Assembly: GCF_012911875.1 (NCBI RefSeq) | Contig: NZ_JAAXKZ010000051.1 | Coordinates: 1-38,096 of the forward strand | Direction of reading: 5' to 3' | DNA length: 38,096 nucleotides | Origin: Pseudonocardia bannensis | GTDB taxonomy: Bacteria > Actinomycetota > Actinomycetes > Mycobacteriales > Pseudonocardiaceae | Part shown: positions 24,175-34,250 of the stretch, piece after piece | Position numbering within the stretch: the stretch's first letter is position 1 | Layout: every line of letters starts with the position of its first letter | Made by a program: the position numbers and the translations under genes | Notes under the pieces: model-generated | Told to the model about the DNA's origin: nothing | The model's database searches: none | The model's input: the letters and a program-made list of their open reading frames with translations, nothing else

Positions 24175-25553
24175 GAACGAGACCTCGGAAGTTCCTGCGC
24201 ACCGGCATGGTCGTGCTGCTGCTCCTCACGGCCACCGCAGCTGTCGTGTTCCGCAACGACGACGACGGCACGGTGCGCGTCGTCGCGGTCTTCCAGGACG
24301 CGAGCCCGCTGCGGGAAGGCAACCTGGTCAAGGCCTACGGGGTACAGGTCGGCCTCATCGACGGCGTGCGATTGGTGAACGGGCAGGCGCACGTGGAGAT
24401 GCAGGTTCAGCGCTCCGCGCTGCCGCTGCACTCCGACGCCACCGCGCAGATCCGCCCGATGAGCCTGCTCGGCGAGCGGTTCGTGCAGCTCGAAGCGGGT
24501 TCGGCCGGTGCACCGCTGCAGGCCGAACCGCTGACCATCCCGGCCGATCGGACATCGCGGGCGATGGACCTCGAGGACGTGTTCAACACCCTCGACGACC
24601 CGACGTCGGGGGCGCTGGCCGCGCTGGTCACCACGCTCGGCGAGGGCATGCAGGGCCGCGGCGATGACGTGACCGCGGCGCTGGCGGCGGTCGAACCCGC
24701 ATTGAGCCAGGTCGACCGGTTGACCGAGATCCTCGACACGCAGAACGCCTCGCTCAACCGCATCCTCGAGATCGGGCAGCTCCACACCAGCGCCTTCGCC
24801 GACCGCGACGGCGCGACGCTGGATCAACTCGTCGGAGCGGCCGAGCAGACCCTCGGCACCGTGGCGGCCAACCGGGTCGCGGTGGACGACGCGATAGCGC
24901 AGCTACCCAGCACGCTCACCTCGGCGCGGCGCGCGCTGCGTGAGCTGGCGGGTGTCGCCGACGCGACGACCCCGGTGCTCGCCTCCGTGCGCCCGGTGAC
25001 GGATGATCTCACCGCGATCAGCGGCGAGATACACGAGTTCGCCGATGCCGCGGATCCTGCGCTGGCCTCGCTGCCGCCGGTGCTCGAACGGCTCGACGCC
25101 ATGCTCGACGAGGCCCGTCCGGTGATCGAAGGCCTGCGGCCGGCCGCGGGCGATCTGCACAGCGTCGCCGGTTCGGTGCGTCCCATCGCCGAGGAACTCC
25201 TCGTTCACGAGCCCGGAACCCCGAGCAGCTTGGAGAACCTGATGAACGGCCTGGCGAACTGGGCGATGGCCACCAGTGGCTACGACGGGGTCTCGCACTA
25301 CTTCCGGGCCGCCGCGGTGGTCACCCCGGAGACGGCGCGCCAGATGCTCGCCGGGTTCGCTCCGCCCGGGCTCGTCCCGGCCGAGGTCCCGGACGTCCCC
25401 GGCGAGGTTCTGCCCGGCCCGACGACCGAGCTACCCGGCCTGCTGCCCAGCGTGGTACCGGCACCGCCCGCGAGCGACCCGGGTAACGCCACCGGGCTCA
25501 GCCAGGAGCAGGAGCAGTCCCTGGTCGGGCAACTCCTCGGCGGGGGGCGATGA
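24171..25553 (+). CDS. mceB: Mce-family protein B (460 aa)
   Basis: Second Mce subunit. The GTG at 24171 overlaps the mceA stop; the long in-frame sequence upstream is a shadow of mceA. A basic start (RTRPRKFLR) leads into the membrane anchor (about 9-25), the Mce domain (about 30-110: VAVFQDASPLREGNLVKAYG, then PMSLLGERFVQLEAG), a helical region and a Pro-rich C-terminal tail (PAEVPDVPGEVLPGPT). Overlaps mceC by 4 bp. Confidence 0.9.
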   Translation: MRTRPRKFLRTGMVVLLLLTATAAVVFRNDDDGTVRVVAVFQDASPLREGNLVKAYGVQVGLIDGVRLVNGQAHVEMQVQRSALPLHSDATAQIRPMSLLGERFVQLEAGSAGAPLQAEPLTIPADRTSRAMDLEDVFNTLDDPTSGALAALVTTLGEGMQGRGDDVTAALAAVEPALSQVDRLTEILDTQNASLNRILEIGQLHTSAFADRDGATLDQLVGAAEQTLGTVAANRVAVDDAIAQLPSTLTSARRALRELAGVADATTPVLASVRPVTDDLTAISGEIHEFADAADPALASLPPVLERLDAMLDEARPVIEGLRPAAGDLHSVAGSVRPIAEELLVHEPGTPSSLENLMNGLANWAMATSGYDGVSHYFRAAAVVTPETARQMLAGFAPPGLVPAEVPDVPGEVLPGPTTELPGLLPSVVPAPPASDPGNATGLSQEQEQSLVGQLLGGGR

Positions 25554-26842
25554 CAGTGACGACCCCCGGGGCCCGCGCGCGTGGCCGGTCGTTCCTGGTG
25601 GGCCTCGCGACGCTCGTCGCGATCGCCCTGCTCGGCTACGTCATGTTCACCGCCAACCAGGGCCGGCTCCCCGGTGCTGCGACCACCACGGTCAAGGCCG
25701 CATTCAGCGACGTCGGCCAGGCCGATCTCAACTCCGAGGTCCGGCGCAACGCCCAGCGGATCGGATCCGTCTCGAACATCGAGGTCGTCGGCGACCAGGC
25801 GGTGGTCACGATGACACTGGACGGCAACGTGCCGATCTACAGCAACGCCACCGCGGCGCTGTGGGACCAGTCGGCGCTCGGCCAGAAGTTCGTCGAGCTG
25901 CGTCCGGGCGACCCCTCGGCGGGCCCGCTCCGCGACGGGATGATCCCGCTGGGCCAGACCGAGGAGGCCCACGACATCTCCCATCTGCTGGACGTGTTCG
26001 ACGAGCCCACGCGCGCTTCCCTGCGGACCGCGCTGCGGGAGTTGGGCGGCGGCACCGGCGGGTACGGACCCGGCCTGAACGGATTCCTCGGTGCCGCACC
26101 CGGCCTGCTCTCCGACGTCGGCACCGTGGCTGCTGCCGCGGCCGCCCCCGAGGCGCGGCTCCCGGCCTTCCTGCGCAGCGTCGACCATCTCGCGGTGCGG
26201 TTCGAGGGCCGGTCGGAGACGTTCGCCACGCTGCTGCGCCAGACCGAGTCGATCCTGGCCGCCGTGAACGTCGACGGCGCGAAGCCGCTCGACGAGTCGC
26301 TGCGGCGACTGCCGGGCACCCTCACCGACGCCCGTACCGCGCTGGATTCGCTGAACGCTCCGCTGGCCGACACCCGGATGGCGATGGAGGCGCTGCACCA
26401 TGGCTCGCAGGCGCTCGGGGATGCGACACCGGACGCGCGGGGGGTGCTGCGTGAGGCACCCGTCCCGCTGGACAAGATTCCGGAGGTGGCCGAGGTCGCC
26501 GAGCCCGCGGTGGACGAGATGACCCACACCTTCACCGACGCGCGGCCGTTCGTGCCACGGCTGGCCGATGGGCTGTCCTCGGCGGCGCCACCGCTGCAGG
26601 TGCTGGCCCCCTACGCCTCCGACGTCGGCTTGTTCGCCGAGGACATCAGTTCTGTGATGGCCCCGCACGCGGACTTCCGGCACATGCTGCGGATCGTCAT
26701 CGCCGTGCCGAGCACAGCGGCCGTGTCCGGTCTCGGCCCGGCCGGTGCGCAGCAGGCCAACCCGTATCCGGCCCCCGGTGAGGCTGCCAATGAGGACCGC
26801 GACGCCGACGGCGCGCTGATCCCAGGGAGGAGGCACTCGTGA
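25550..26842 (+). CDS. mceC: Mce-family protein C (430 aa)
   Basis: Third Mce subunit: membrane anchor about 14-34 (FLVGLATLVAIALLGYVMF), Mce domain about 42-125 (VKAAFSDVGQADLNSEVRRN, then QSALGQKFVELRPG), Ala-rich helical region, C-terminal tail with NPYPAPGEAAN. The same PYPxPG tail word recurs in Mce E and F of this operon. Both ends overlap neighbours by 4 bp. Confidence 0.9.
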   Translation: MTVTTPGARARGRSFLVGLATLVAIALLGYVMFTANQGRLPGAATTTVKAAFSDVGQADLNSEVRRNAQRIGSVSNIEVVGDQAVVTMTLDGNVPIYSNATAALWDQSALGQKFVELRPGDPSAGPLRDGMIPLGQTEEAHDISHLLDVFDEPTRASLRTALRELGGGTGGYGPGLNGFLGAAPGLLSDVGTVAAAAAAPEARLPAFLRSVDHLAVRFEGRSETFATLLRQTESILAAVNVDGAKPLDESLRRLPGTLTDARTALDSLNAPLADTRMAMEALHHGSQALGDATPDARGVLREAPVPLDKIPEVAEVAEPAVDEMTHTFTDARPFVPRLADGLSSAAPPLQVLAPYASDVGLFAEDISSVMAPHADFRHMLRIVIAVPSTAAVSGLGPAGAQQANPYPAPGEAANEDRDADGALIPGRRHS

Positions 26843-28194
26843 AGCGGCTGTCGCTGCATCGTGGATCCGCGGCCACGGGACTGGTGGGCATCGTCCTGTT
26901 CGCGATCTTCATGGTCGCGCTGTTCCAGAAGTCGGCGATCCTGACGGCTCTGCGACCCGGCGTCACCGTGGTCGCCGAGTTCACCCGGCAGTACAAACTG
27001 GAGGCGCATCGCAGCGCGGTGAAGCTGGCGGGCACCCCGGTCGGGGTGGTTTCGTCGGTCGAGCCGACCGACCACGGCACCGTGGCCGTCTCGCTCAAGA
27101 TCGATAGCGAGACCGTGGGCAAGATCGGTAGCGCTCCCACGGCCGAGATCCGGCCCACCACCGTGCTGGGCGGCAACTACTACGTCGCGCTGACCCCGGG
27201 CGGTGACCCCGTCGAGTTCACCGCCGGGACCATCCCGGTGGAGCGCACCGGGATCCCGGTCGAGCTCGACACGCTGTTGCGGGCGGTCCCCCCGCAAGCC
27301 CAGGGGGCGCTGCAGGGGGCCACCTTGCACCTCGACGACACCCTGCAGGCCGGCGCCGGCGATGCCCTGCGCGATCTGGCCCGCGAGGCGCCCGGTGCGC
27401 TCGCTCCCACCGGCATGGTGCTCGACGCGGTGCGGGGGGTCCGGCCCGACACCGACCTCGCCGAACTCGTCACCGACCTCAACCGCACCGCGGAGGTCGT
27501 GACCCGACGGGACGGCCAGCTCGAGTCCATCGTCGACTCGGTGGCGACCACCAGCGACGTCCTCGCCGAGCAGAGCTGGCCGCTCGCGGATGCCATCGCC
27601 ACGATGCCCGAGACGCTGCGGGTCACCAGAACCGGAGCCGAGGACCTGTCGGGGACGCTCGACCGGCTGACCACGACCGCGGAGTCCATCCGCCCGGCGG
27701 TCCAGGAACTCGATCCGCTCCTGGAGAAGCTCGACCCGACGCTGGCCGAGGCCCGGCCGGTACTGAACGACCTGCGGCCACTGCTCGAGCAGGCCCGGCC
27801 GATGGTCGAGGAACTCGTGCCCACCGCACAGCAGGGAACCGAGGTGCTCGAGGACGTCCGCGGGCCGGTGCTGGATCGGATCAACGGTCCGATCATCGAC
27901 ACGTTCATGTCCGAGTGGCGCGGGCAAGCGCCGAAGTACCCCGGGGGCGGCAACGGCAACAAGTTCTACGAAGAGCTGGGCTACCTGTTCACGAACATGA
28001 ACAACGCCTCGAAGTTCTACGACCAGAACGGCGGGATGGTCCGGATCCAGCCGGGCGCCGGCAGTTCGTCGCTGGTCAACACGCCCGGTGGACTGGACGC
28101 GTTGCTGGTGCAGCTGGGTGAGCTGGGCGGGCCCCCGCCCCCCGACGACGGGCCGCTCGTGAAGCAGGGTCTCCTGGGAGGGCCGCCGCGGTGA
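26839..28194 (+). CDS. mceD: Mce-family protein D (451 aa)
   Basis: Fourth Mce subunit, GTG start overlapping the mceC stop. Anchor about 12-32 (TGLVGIVLFAIFMVALF), Mce domain about 40-125 (VTVVAEFTRQYKLEAHRSAV, KLAGTPVGVV, PTTVLGGNYYVALTPGG), then long amphipathic helical region with repeated LDPTLAEARPVLNDLRPLLE-like units, and a Gly/Asn-rich segment (PGGGNGNKFYEELGY) before the end. The PTTVLGGNYYV stretch is typical of the D-type Mce proteins. Confidence 0.9.
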   Translation: MKRLSLHRGSAATGLVGIVLFAIFMVALFQKSAILTALRPGVTVVAEFTRQYKLEAHRSAVKLAGTPVGVVSSVEPTDHGTVAVSLKIDSETVGKIGSAPTAEIRPTTVLGGNYYVALTPGGDPVEFTAGTIPVERTGIPVELDTLLRAVPPQAQGALQGATLHLDDTLQAGAGDALRDLAREAPGALAPTGMVLDAVRGVRPDTDLAELVTDLNRTAEVVTRRDGQLESIVDSVATTSDVLAEQSWPLADAIATMPETLRVTRTGAEDLSGTLDRLTTTAESIRPAVQELDPLLEKLDPTLAEARPVLNDLRPLLEQARPMVEELVPTAQQGTEVLEDVRGPVLDRINGPIIDTFMSEWRGQAPKYPGGGNGNKFYEELGYLFTNMNNASKFYDQNGGMVRIQPGAGSSSLVNTPGGLDALLVQLGELGGPPPPDDGPLVKQGLLGGPPR

Positions 28195-29507
28195 ACGCAC
28201 TGAAGACATGGTCGTTTCGCCGGACATGGCAGCGGCTGCGCACCGTCCCCGGACTCGGCCGCGACGTCATTGCGCTCACCGGGCTGGTGGCGGTGGGGGT
28301 GACGGCGGCCGTGCTCATCCTGTCGCAGATGAACTACCTCCCGCCGTGGAGCGACAAGACCGTCTTCGACATCGAGTTCGACGAGGCGGTCGCGGTGAGC
28401 CCCGGGAACGGTCAGGAAGTGCGCATCGCCGGTGTCCCGGTGGGCGTCATCACCGACTCGCAGGCCACCGACCACAACACCTCGCGGGTGACGGTGGCGA
28501 TCGACCAGGGCCATCCGGTCTTCGATAACGCCAGGGCCGTGCTGCGCCCGGTGAACCCGCTGAACCAGATGTACATCTCGCTCGACCCCGGCGGCCCTCC
28601 GGGCGAGCCGTTGCCCGAGGGCGGGATGATTCCGGTGACGCAGACCTCACGCCCAATCCAGGCCGAAGAGGTGCTCAACCACCTCGACGAGCGCAGCAGG
28701 CTCGCACTCACCGCGCTGCTGGCCGAGTCGGACACCGCGCTGGCCAGTGCTCCGCAGTTGCTGCCGGCCGACCTGCGGGCCACGCAGAAGAGCCTGGTCG
28801 ACCTGCGGCCGGTCATGCAGCAGTTGGCGGATCGCCGCGAGCACATCCGGCAGTTCGTCACCGCGCTGTCCCAGATCGCGACCGCGGCCGGGGACAACGA
28901 CGAGCGCCTGACCAGCCTGGTGAACTCCACGCAACAGACCCTCGCCGTGCTCACCGAACGCGATGCCGAGCTGCGACAGACCCTCGGCGAGTTGCCGGGG
29001 CTGTCCACGGACCTGCGGCAGGCGATGAGCAGTACCTCGGCGCTGACGACCCAGCTGAACCCCACCCTGGACAACCTCGATGCCGCAGCCGAGGACCTGC
29101 CCGGGGCGCTGGACCGGCTCGGCGACACGACCCAGCAGGTCCGCGACACGGTCGCGGCGGCCGCACCGGTGGTGGCGAAGGCCAGGCCGGTGGTCGATGA
29201 TCTGCGGCCGGTCGTCACCGACGTGCACGGCACCTTCGGCGAGCTCGCGCCGGTCACCCGCTGGGCCGACTACGCGACGGCGCATGTCGCGCCGTGGATG
29301 TACGACCTGGGCGCGTTCGTCTACAACACGAGCGGGATCTTCAACGTGTCCGACGCGCAAGGTGGTCTGGCCCGGGCCCAGCTCCAGCTCAACATCGCGA
29401 ACCCGACCGCGATCGAGACGCCGGAGGACATGACGACCAACACCTACCGGCACGGCGAGAGCCCACTCGGCCCGTACCCGGCGCCGGGCGAAGGAGGCCC
29501 GCGATGA
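28191..29507 (+). CDS. mceE: Mce-family protein E (438 aa)
   Basis: Fifth Mce subunit, GTG start overlapping mceD. Anchor about 26-46, Mce domain about 56-140 (FDIEFDEAVAVSPGNGQEV, RIAGVPVGVI, NPLNQMYISLDPGG), helical coiled region, C-terminal GPYPAPGEGG. In mycobacterial operons the fifth gene usually encodes a lipoprotein (LprK/LprN type); no lipobox cysteine is present here, so this E protein is a plain anchored form. Confidence 0.9.
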   Translation: MNALKTWSFRRTWQRLRTVPGLGRDVIALTGLVAVGVTAAVLILSQMNYLPPWSDKTVFDIEFDEAVAVSPGNGQEVRIAGVPVGVITDSQATDHNTSRVTVAIDQGHPVFDNARAVLRPVNPLNQMYISLDPGGPPGEPLPEGGMIPVTQTSRPIQAEEVLNHLDERSRLALTALLAESDTALASAPQLLPADLRATQKSLVDLRPVMQQLADRREHIRQFVTALSQIATAAGDNDERLTSLVNSTQQTLAVLTERDAELRQTLGELPGLSTDLRQAMSSTSALTTQLNPTLDNLDAAAEDLPGALDRLGDTTQQVRDTVAAAAPVVAKARPVVDDLRPVVTDVHGTFGELAPVTRWADYATAHVAPWMYDLGAFVYNTSGIFNVSDAQGGLARAQLQLNIANPTAIETPEDMTTNTYRHGESPLGPYPAPGEGGPR

Positions 29508-30805
29508 AGATCTCCACAGCACGTCTGCCTGCCTTTCGGCTGGCCATGGTGCTGGCCTTCGTGCTCAGTTGCGCGGTCTTCTTCGCCTACCTGTGGTCGC
29601 AGGGCGGCGGGTTCGTCGCGGGCCTCAGCCAGGCGCGCAGTTACCACGTGTCGGTCGACGTGCCGAACGTCCGGAACCTGGCGCCGTTCTCCGACGTCCA
29701 GATGGCCGGGGTGGCGGTCGGCAATGTCAAGAGCATCGAGCGCACCGGCGACCAGCTCCGTCTCGAGCTGTGGTTGGACGATGTCGCGGTGCCCCTGCAT
29801 GACGGCGTCTGCGTGCAGGTCAGCGAGAAGTCGCTGGTCGGGCAGTACTACGTGAAGCTCGTCGACGGGCAGGGGCCGCCCCTTCCCGACGGCACCGTCC
29901 TGCCGGAGGCGGCGGTGATCCCGCCCGTCGACCTGCGCGACGTGCTCGCCAGCCTCGACGCCCCGACCCGGGAGGACCTCGGCGGCCTGATCCGCTCGCT
30001 CGGTACGAGTACCGACGGACGTGCGCGGGACATCTCGGCGCTGATGTCCGGGCTGGCCGATCTCGGGCACAACGGCAACACGGCCGTGGACGCCATCGCT
30101 GCCCAGTCCGGGGACCTGGAGCTGCTGGTCAGCGAGCTGGAGACACTGTTCACCACGTTGGACACCGGCGAGGGCCAGGTCGTGCAGCTGGTTCACGACG
30201 CGAACCGGATCACGGCCGCCACGGCGGGGCAGCGGGAGGCGATCGAGGGCGCCGTCCGGCAGTTGCCCGGAGTGCTCGCCAGCACCTCCACCGCGACCGG
30301 CCACCTCACCGAGCTCTCCGGCGCGCTGGCCCCGGTGGCGGCGGACCTGCGCAAGGCTGCACCGGACCTCGACGCCGCACTCGTGGAGCTGCCGGCGACG
30401 ACCCGGGACCTGCGGGGGCTGCTGCCGTCGCTGGAGGGCACGCTGGACCGCGCTCCCGCCACCCTGGACCGGGTCCCGGTCGTGACCGAACAGGCCAGGG
30501 CCCTGATTCCGCCGGCGACGGACTTGCTCCGGGACCTGAACCCGGCGCTGCGCTACCTCGAGCCCTATGGCAAGGACCTTTCCCAGGTCGTCACGGTCTT
30601 CGGCGCGGCCTTCCACCAGTACGGAGATCGCGGCAACACGTTCCTGCACGTGCAGGCCGTGCAGAATCCCTACGCCCTGACGCCCAACCCGCTGAACCTC
30701 CCGCCGGGTCTGCTGGCGGGATCCAATCCCTATCCCGAACCCGGGGGCCTGGCTGATCGCAAGCCGCTCAGCCGCGACTTCCCGCGCCTGGAGCCCGATC
30801 GATGA
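29504..30805 (+). CDS. mceF: Mce-family protein F (433 aa)
   Basis: Sixth Mce subunit, ATG at 29504 overlapping the mceE stop. Hydrophobic anchor about 10-30 (LAMVLAFVLSCAVFFAYLW; VLSC is only a marginal lipobox), Mce domain about 41-125 (HVSVDVPNVRNLAPFSDVQ, MAGVAVGNVKSIERTG, VSEKSLVGQYYVKLV), helical region, tail NPYPEPGGLADRKPL. The stop overlaps the MMPL gene as ATGA. Confidence 0.9.
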   Translation: MKISTARLPAFRLAMVLAFVLSCAVFFAYLWSQGGGFVAGLSQARSYHVSVDVPNVRNLAPFSDVQMAGVAVGNVKSIERTGDQLRLELWLDDVAVPLHDGVCVQVSEKSLVGQYYVKLVDGQGPPLPDGTVLPEAAVIPPVDLRDVLASLDAPTREDLGGLIRSLGTSTDGRARDISALMSGLADLGHNGNTAVDAIAAQSGDLELLVSELETLFTTLDTGEGQVVQLVHDANRITAATAGQREAIEGAVRQLPGVLASTSTATGHLTELSGALAPVAADLRKAAPDLDAALVELPATTRDLRGLLPSLEGTLDRAPATLDRVPVVTEQARALIPPATDLLRDLNPALRYLEPYGKDLSQVVTVFGAAFHQYGDRGNTFLHVQAVQNPYALTPNPLNLPPGLLAGSNPYPEPGGLADRKPLSRDFPRLEPDR

Positions 30806-33174
30806 CGCCGTGGATCCGGTTGCGCAGAGTCGGTGAGACCGCCTGGTCGGCCGGGCGCCGGATGCTCCGGCGCCGGCCGTCCCGACGCGGCTGGCTGACG
30901 GCGGTACTGGTCCTCGGCCTGACCGCAGGTGTCGTCGGAGGCCTGGCGCAACTGCGCGTCGACACCGGAACCGACTCCTTCCTCCCCGCGGGGGACGCCA
31001 GCCTCGCCGCCGTCGAGCAGAAGGCGCGGAGCTTCGGCGGTGATCCCGTCGTGGTGCTCCTGCAGTCGCGGGAGCCGCGACAGTTGCTCCTCGACCAGCA
31101 GCAGCTGCTGTCGTTGTTGCGTGCCGAGGGCACACTGGCGGCGCTGCCCGACGTCGCCGCCGTCTACGGGCCGGCCACCGTGCTCAACCAGATCGCCACC
31201 ACGGCGCAGAACCTCCTCGCTCAGATCGCGGGGCGCCGTGACGGGCTGCGGATCCAGGCCGAGCAGCAGGCTCGGGAAGCGGGCGCGTCGGAGCAGGGGG
31301 TCCGGCGGGCGGTCGAGCACGCCACCCGCGAGTTCGACCTTCGCTACGGCAGCCTGGTGGTGCAGGGACTGCCCGCCGGGGTGCCTACGCTGTACAGCCC
31401 GAACTTCATCCGGACTGTGGCGTTCGACCAGTCCACAGGGGAGCCGCGCCCGCAGTGGCGCTTCGTGCTGCCCGCGCCGGACACCGTCGCGATCCTGGTA
31501 CGACCCCGGGAGGGCCTCGACCAGGCCGGTACGCAACGGCTGGTGGAGGCCGTCCGTGGCACAGTCGAGGGTGCGGGCCTGGCGACGCGGACGGTCACCG
31601 TCACCGGGGTCCCCGCAGTCACCGCCGGGCTGGCCGGCCAGGTGACCGCGGAGTTGCCGCTGCTCGGGCTGTTGGTCGCGATCGCCGTCGCGCTGCGGTT
31701 CCTGCTGGTGCCGGGGGCCGGCCGTCGCACGGCCCGGCTGTGGCCGTTGGCGGCCGCTCTCCTCGGCACCACGCTCGCGCTCGCGGGGTTCGGCTGGCTG
31801 CATCGGCCGCTGTCGTTCGGATCCGTTGCCATGCTGCCGCTTCTCCTCGGGATCGGCAGCACGTTCCCGTTGTATCTCGCCGCCCTGCGCAACCGCCGCC
31901 GTGTCGTGGTGATGGCCGTGGCCAGCGCCGGTGGCTTCGCCGCGCTCGCCGTGTCACCCCTACCGTTCGTGCGGGAACTCGGTCTCGCGCTGGCCCTGGG
32001 CGTGCTGTGCACCGTGGCCGCGGCGCTGTTGCTGCGCCGCGGGCTCGCCGACCGGATCGCCCCGGACCCGATCGGCACCGGCTCGACGGGCGCCGAGCCC
32101 GAAGCGCGCCCGCGCCCGCGCTGGGGCAGGCGCTCCGCCGTCCTGGTGGTGCTCACCGCGGTCGCCGGGTTGGGCTGGGCGATGTTGCCGCGACTCGCCG
32201 TGGAGGCCGACCCGCTCGAACTCGCCCGCGGGCTGCCGCAGCTCGAGGACGCGCTGGTGGCGGAACAGGTGCTGGGCTCCTCCGGCGAGGTCAGCATCCG
32301 GCTCAGCGGACCCGACGTCGTCAGCCCGGAGGCGCTGGCCTGGGCCCGGCGGGCAGAGGCGGTTGTGATCGCTGAGCACGGCGGTGACGTCCGGCCGGTG
32401 TTGACGCTGCCTAGCCTGCTTGCGTTCCTCGGCGACGCCCCCACCGCCGAGCAGATCGACGCGGCCCTCGAGCTGTTCCCCTCCTATCTGCGCTCCGCGG
32501 CGGTGACGTCCGACCGCAGGTCAGCTCTGATGATCTTCGGACTCGAGATGCGGGATCTGGGGGCGCAGAACCAGTTGCTCCAGGACGTCCGGGACGTCCT
32601 GCCGCCCCCACCATCGGGGTACTCGGCTGATCTCGTGGGCCTGCCCGTCGCAGCCGGCCGAGGCTACGAACTCATCTCCGAGGGCCGTTACCTCGCCAAC
32701 CTCGCGGGCATCGCGGTGGCCGGGGTGGTGCTGGCGGTCGGGCTGCGACGGCGCACCGACGCGATGCGGGCGACGGCGACAGCGCTGCTGGCCACCGGGT
32801 GGGGATTGGCGATCATCTGGTCGGTCGACGGGTCGCTGAGCCCGCTCACCGTCGCACTCGGCTCCCTCGTCACGGTGACCGGTTGCGAGTTCCTGGTGCT
32901 GCTCGCCGAGGCCCGCCGCGGCGATGAGCGGTGGTTGCACCGCAGTGTCGCCTTCGCCTGCCTGACCTCGGTGATCGGTTACCTCGCTCTGGCGGCGTCG
33001 CAGCTGTGGTTGGTGCGGGAGTTCGGCCTGGTCCTGACGGTGGCGGTGCTGTTGTCCTACCTCGCGGCAATCGCCGTGATGTGGCTCTTCCCGCCGGGTC
33101 GACGGCCCGCGGCCGGGAGCGGGAACACACGTGAGAACGTGCGATCGGCGAGTGGGACGGAGGTGACGGTGTGA
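30802..33174 (+). CDS. MMPL/RND-family membrane transporter (790 aa)
   Basis: Proton-driven exporter-type membrane protein, related to MmpL and hopanoid RND proteins. The layout is duplicated: one helix (about 31-50), a large extracytoplasmic loop (about 51-270), a block of five to six helices (about 275-405), another helix (about 442-460), a second loop, and a final block of helices (about 625-770). FDLRYGSLVVQGLP lies in the first loop; FLLVPGAGRR and PLLLGIGSTFPLYLAAL in the first helix block. Directly coupled to mceF and to the isomerase gene by 4-bp overlaps, so it is part of the same envelope system. MMPL proteins are not among the core Mce subunits; its substrate and direction are unknown. 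Confidence 0.87.
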   Translation: MTPWIRLRRVGETAWSAGRRMLRRRPSRRGWLTAVLVLGLTAGVVGGLAQLRVDTGTDSFLPAGDASLAAVEQKARSFGGDPVVVLLQSREPRQLLLDQQQLLSLLRAEGTLAALPDVAAVYGPATVLNQIATTAQNLLAQIAGRRDGLRIQAEQQAREAGASEQGVRRAVEHATREFDLRYGSLVVQGLPAGVPTLYSPNFIRTVAFDQSTGEPRPQWRFVLPAPDTVAILVRPREGLDQAGTQRLVEAVRGTVEGAGLATRTVTVTGVPAVTAGLAGQVTAELPLLGLLVAIAVALRFLLVPGAGRRTARLWPLAAALLGTTLALAGFGWLHRPLSFGSVAMLPLLLGIGSTFPLYLAALRNRRRVVVMAVASAGGFAALAVSPLPFVRELGLALALGVLCTVAAALLLRRGLADRIAPDPIGTGSTGAEPEARPRPRWGRRSAVLVVLTAVAGLGWAMLPRLAVEADPLELARGLPQLEDALVAEQVLGSSGEVSIRLSGPDVVSPEALAWARRAEAVVIAEHGGDVRPVLTLPSLLAFLGDAPTAEQIDAALELFPSYLRSAAVTSDRRSALMIFGLEMRDLGAQNQLLQDVRDVLPPPPSGYSADLVGLPVAAGRGYELISEGRYLANLAGIAVAGVVLAVGLRRRTDAMRATATALLATGWGLAIIWSVDGSLSPLTVALGSLVTVTGCEFLVLLAEARRGDERWLHRSVAFACLTSVIGYLALAASQLWLVREFGLVLTVAVLLSYLAAIAVMWLFPPGRRPAAGSGNTRENVRSASGTEVTV

Positions 33175-34250
33175 GGAGAGCTCAGGTGCTCCGCACCGCC
33201 ATGGGCAGAACCAGGAGTTGGCTGCGCGAACGGCCGTTGCTGGTCCCTCGGCCGGGAAGGGCGTGGTACGTCAGTGCCCTGATGCTCGCCCTGCTCGCCG
33301 CGGGCGCGGGGACCCAGATCGCGGTTGCCGAGATCACGGCTCTGCCTGCCGACGCTGCCCTCCGGGTCGAGGACACCGTGATCACCGAGCAGCAGCTGGC
33401 CGACCGGGTCCAGGCCTTCAAGGCGCTCTACGGCGTGCAGCGCCCGGACGACCCAGCTGCGGTGGAACGGTTCGACCGCGACGCGGCGAAGGCCGTCGCC
33501 GTGAGCGAGATCCTGGAGCGGGCGGCGCAGGAGGAGGGCATCGTCATCCCCGAGAAGGCGGCCCAGGACGAGCTGGACCGGTTGGTCGCCGATGCCTATC
33601 CAGCCGGACGGGACGACTTCATCACCCGGCTGGGCCAGGTCGGGCTGTCCGAGCCCGAGGTGCTCGCCGAGATCCGCCGGCAGTTGACGAACTCTCGGCT
33701 CTTCGACCAGGTCACCCGCGACGTTCCCGAGACGACTGACGCTGACGTCCAGCAGGCGTACGACGCCCGCCGCGACGAGATGGTCGATCCGGAGAAACGC
33801 CACGTCCGCAACATCGTGGTCGGTTCGGAGGCCGAGGCCCGGCAGACACTGGATCGGCTGAACACCGGCGAGGACTTCGCCGCGGTCGCCCGCGACGTGT
33901 CGTTGGACAGGAGCACCAAGGACAAGGGTGGTGACCTCGGAACGGCGGTGCGGGAGCAGCTGGATCCCCGGTATGCCGACGAAGCCTTCCGGGTAAGCCC
34001 GAACTCCTTCTTCGGTCCGTTGGAGACCCAGCACGGGTGGAACGTCGGCCAGGTCCTCGCGGTCACACCCGCGGTTCCGCTGTCCCTCGATCAGGTGCGG
34101 GACCCGCTCCGGCAGAAGCTGACCGCGGAGCGCAAGCTCGACCGGTGGAATGCCTGGCTCGGTGGGAGGATCCAGGCCGCAGGAGTCGAGTACGCCCCCC
34201 ACTACCGGCCCGCCGACCCGGACGTGCCCCCGGTCGACCTGCCGCGATGA
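33171..34250 (+). CDS. PpiC/SurA-type peptidyl-prolyl isomerase, membrane-anchored (359 aa)
   Basis: Predicted extracytoplasmic folding factor. A basic N-terminus precedes one hydrophobic helix (about 32-53), followed by a SurA-N-like helical chaperone region (about 60-200) and a parvulin domain (about 205-300) recognisable from RHVRNIVVGSEAEARQTLDR, GEDFAAVARDVSLDRSTKDKG and GDLGTAVREQLDPRYADEAF. Translation is coupled on both sides (GTGA with the MMPL gene, ATGA with the following small gene), which argues for a dedicated role in assembling the Mce/MMPL envelope proteins. Catalytic competence is not judged. Confidence 0.87.
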   Translation: MRRAQVLRTAMGRTRSWLRERPLLVPRPGRAWYVSALMLALLAAGAGTQIAVAEITALPADAALRVEDTVITEQQLADRVQAFKALYGVQRPDDPAAVERFDRDAAKAVAVSEILERAAQEEGIVIPEKAAQDELDRLVADAYPAGRDDFITRLGQVGLSEPEVLAEIRRQLTNSRLFDQVTRDVPETTDADVQQAYDARRDEMVDPEKRHVRNIVVGSEAEARQTLDRLNTGEDFAAVARDVSLDRSTKDKGGDLGTAVREQLDPRYADEAFRVSPNSFFGPLETQHGWNVGQVLAVTPAVPLSLDQVRDPLRQKLTAERKLDRWNAWLGGRIQAAGVEYAPHYRPADPDVPPVDLPR

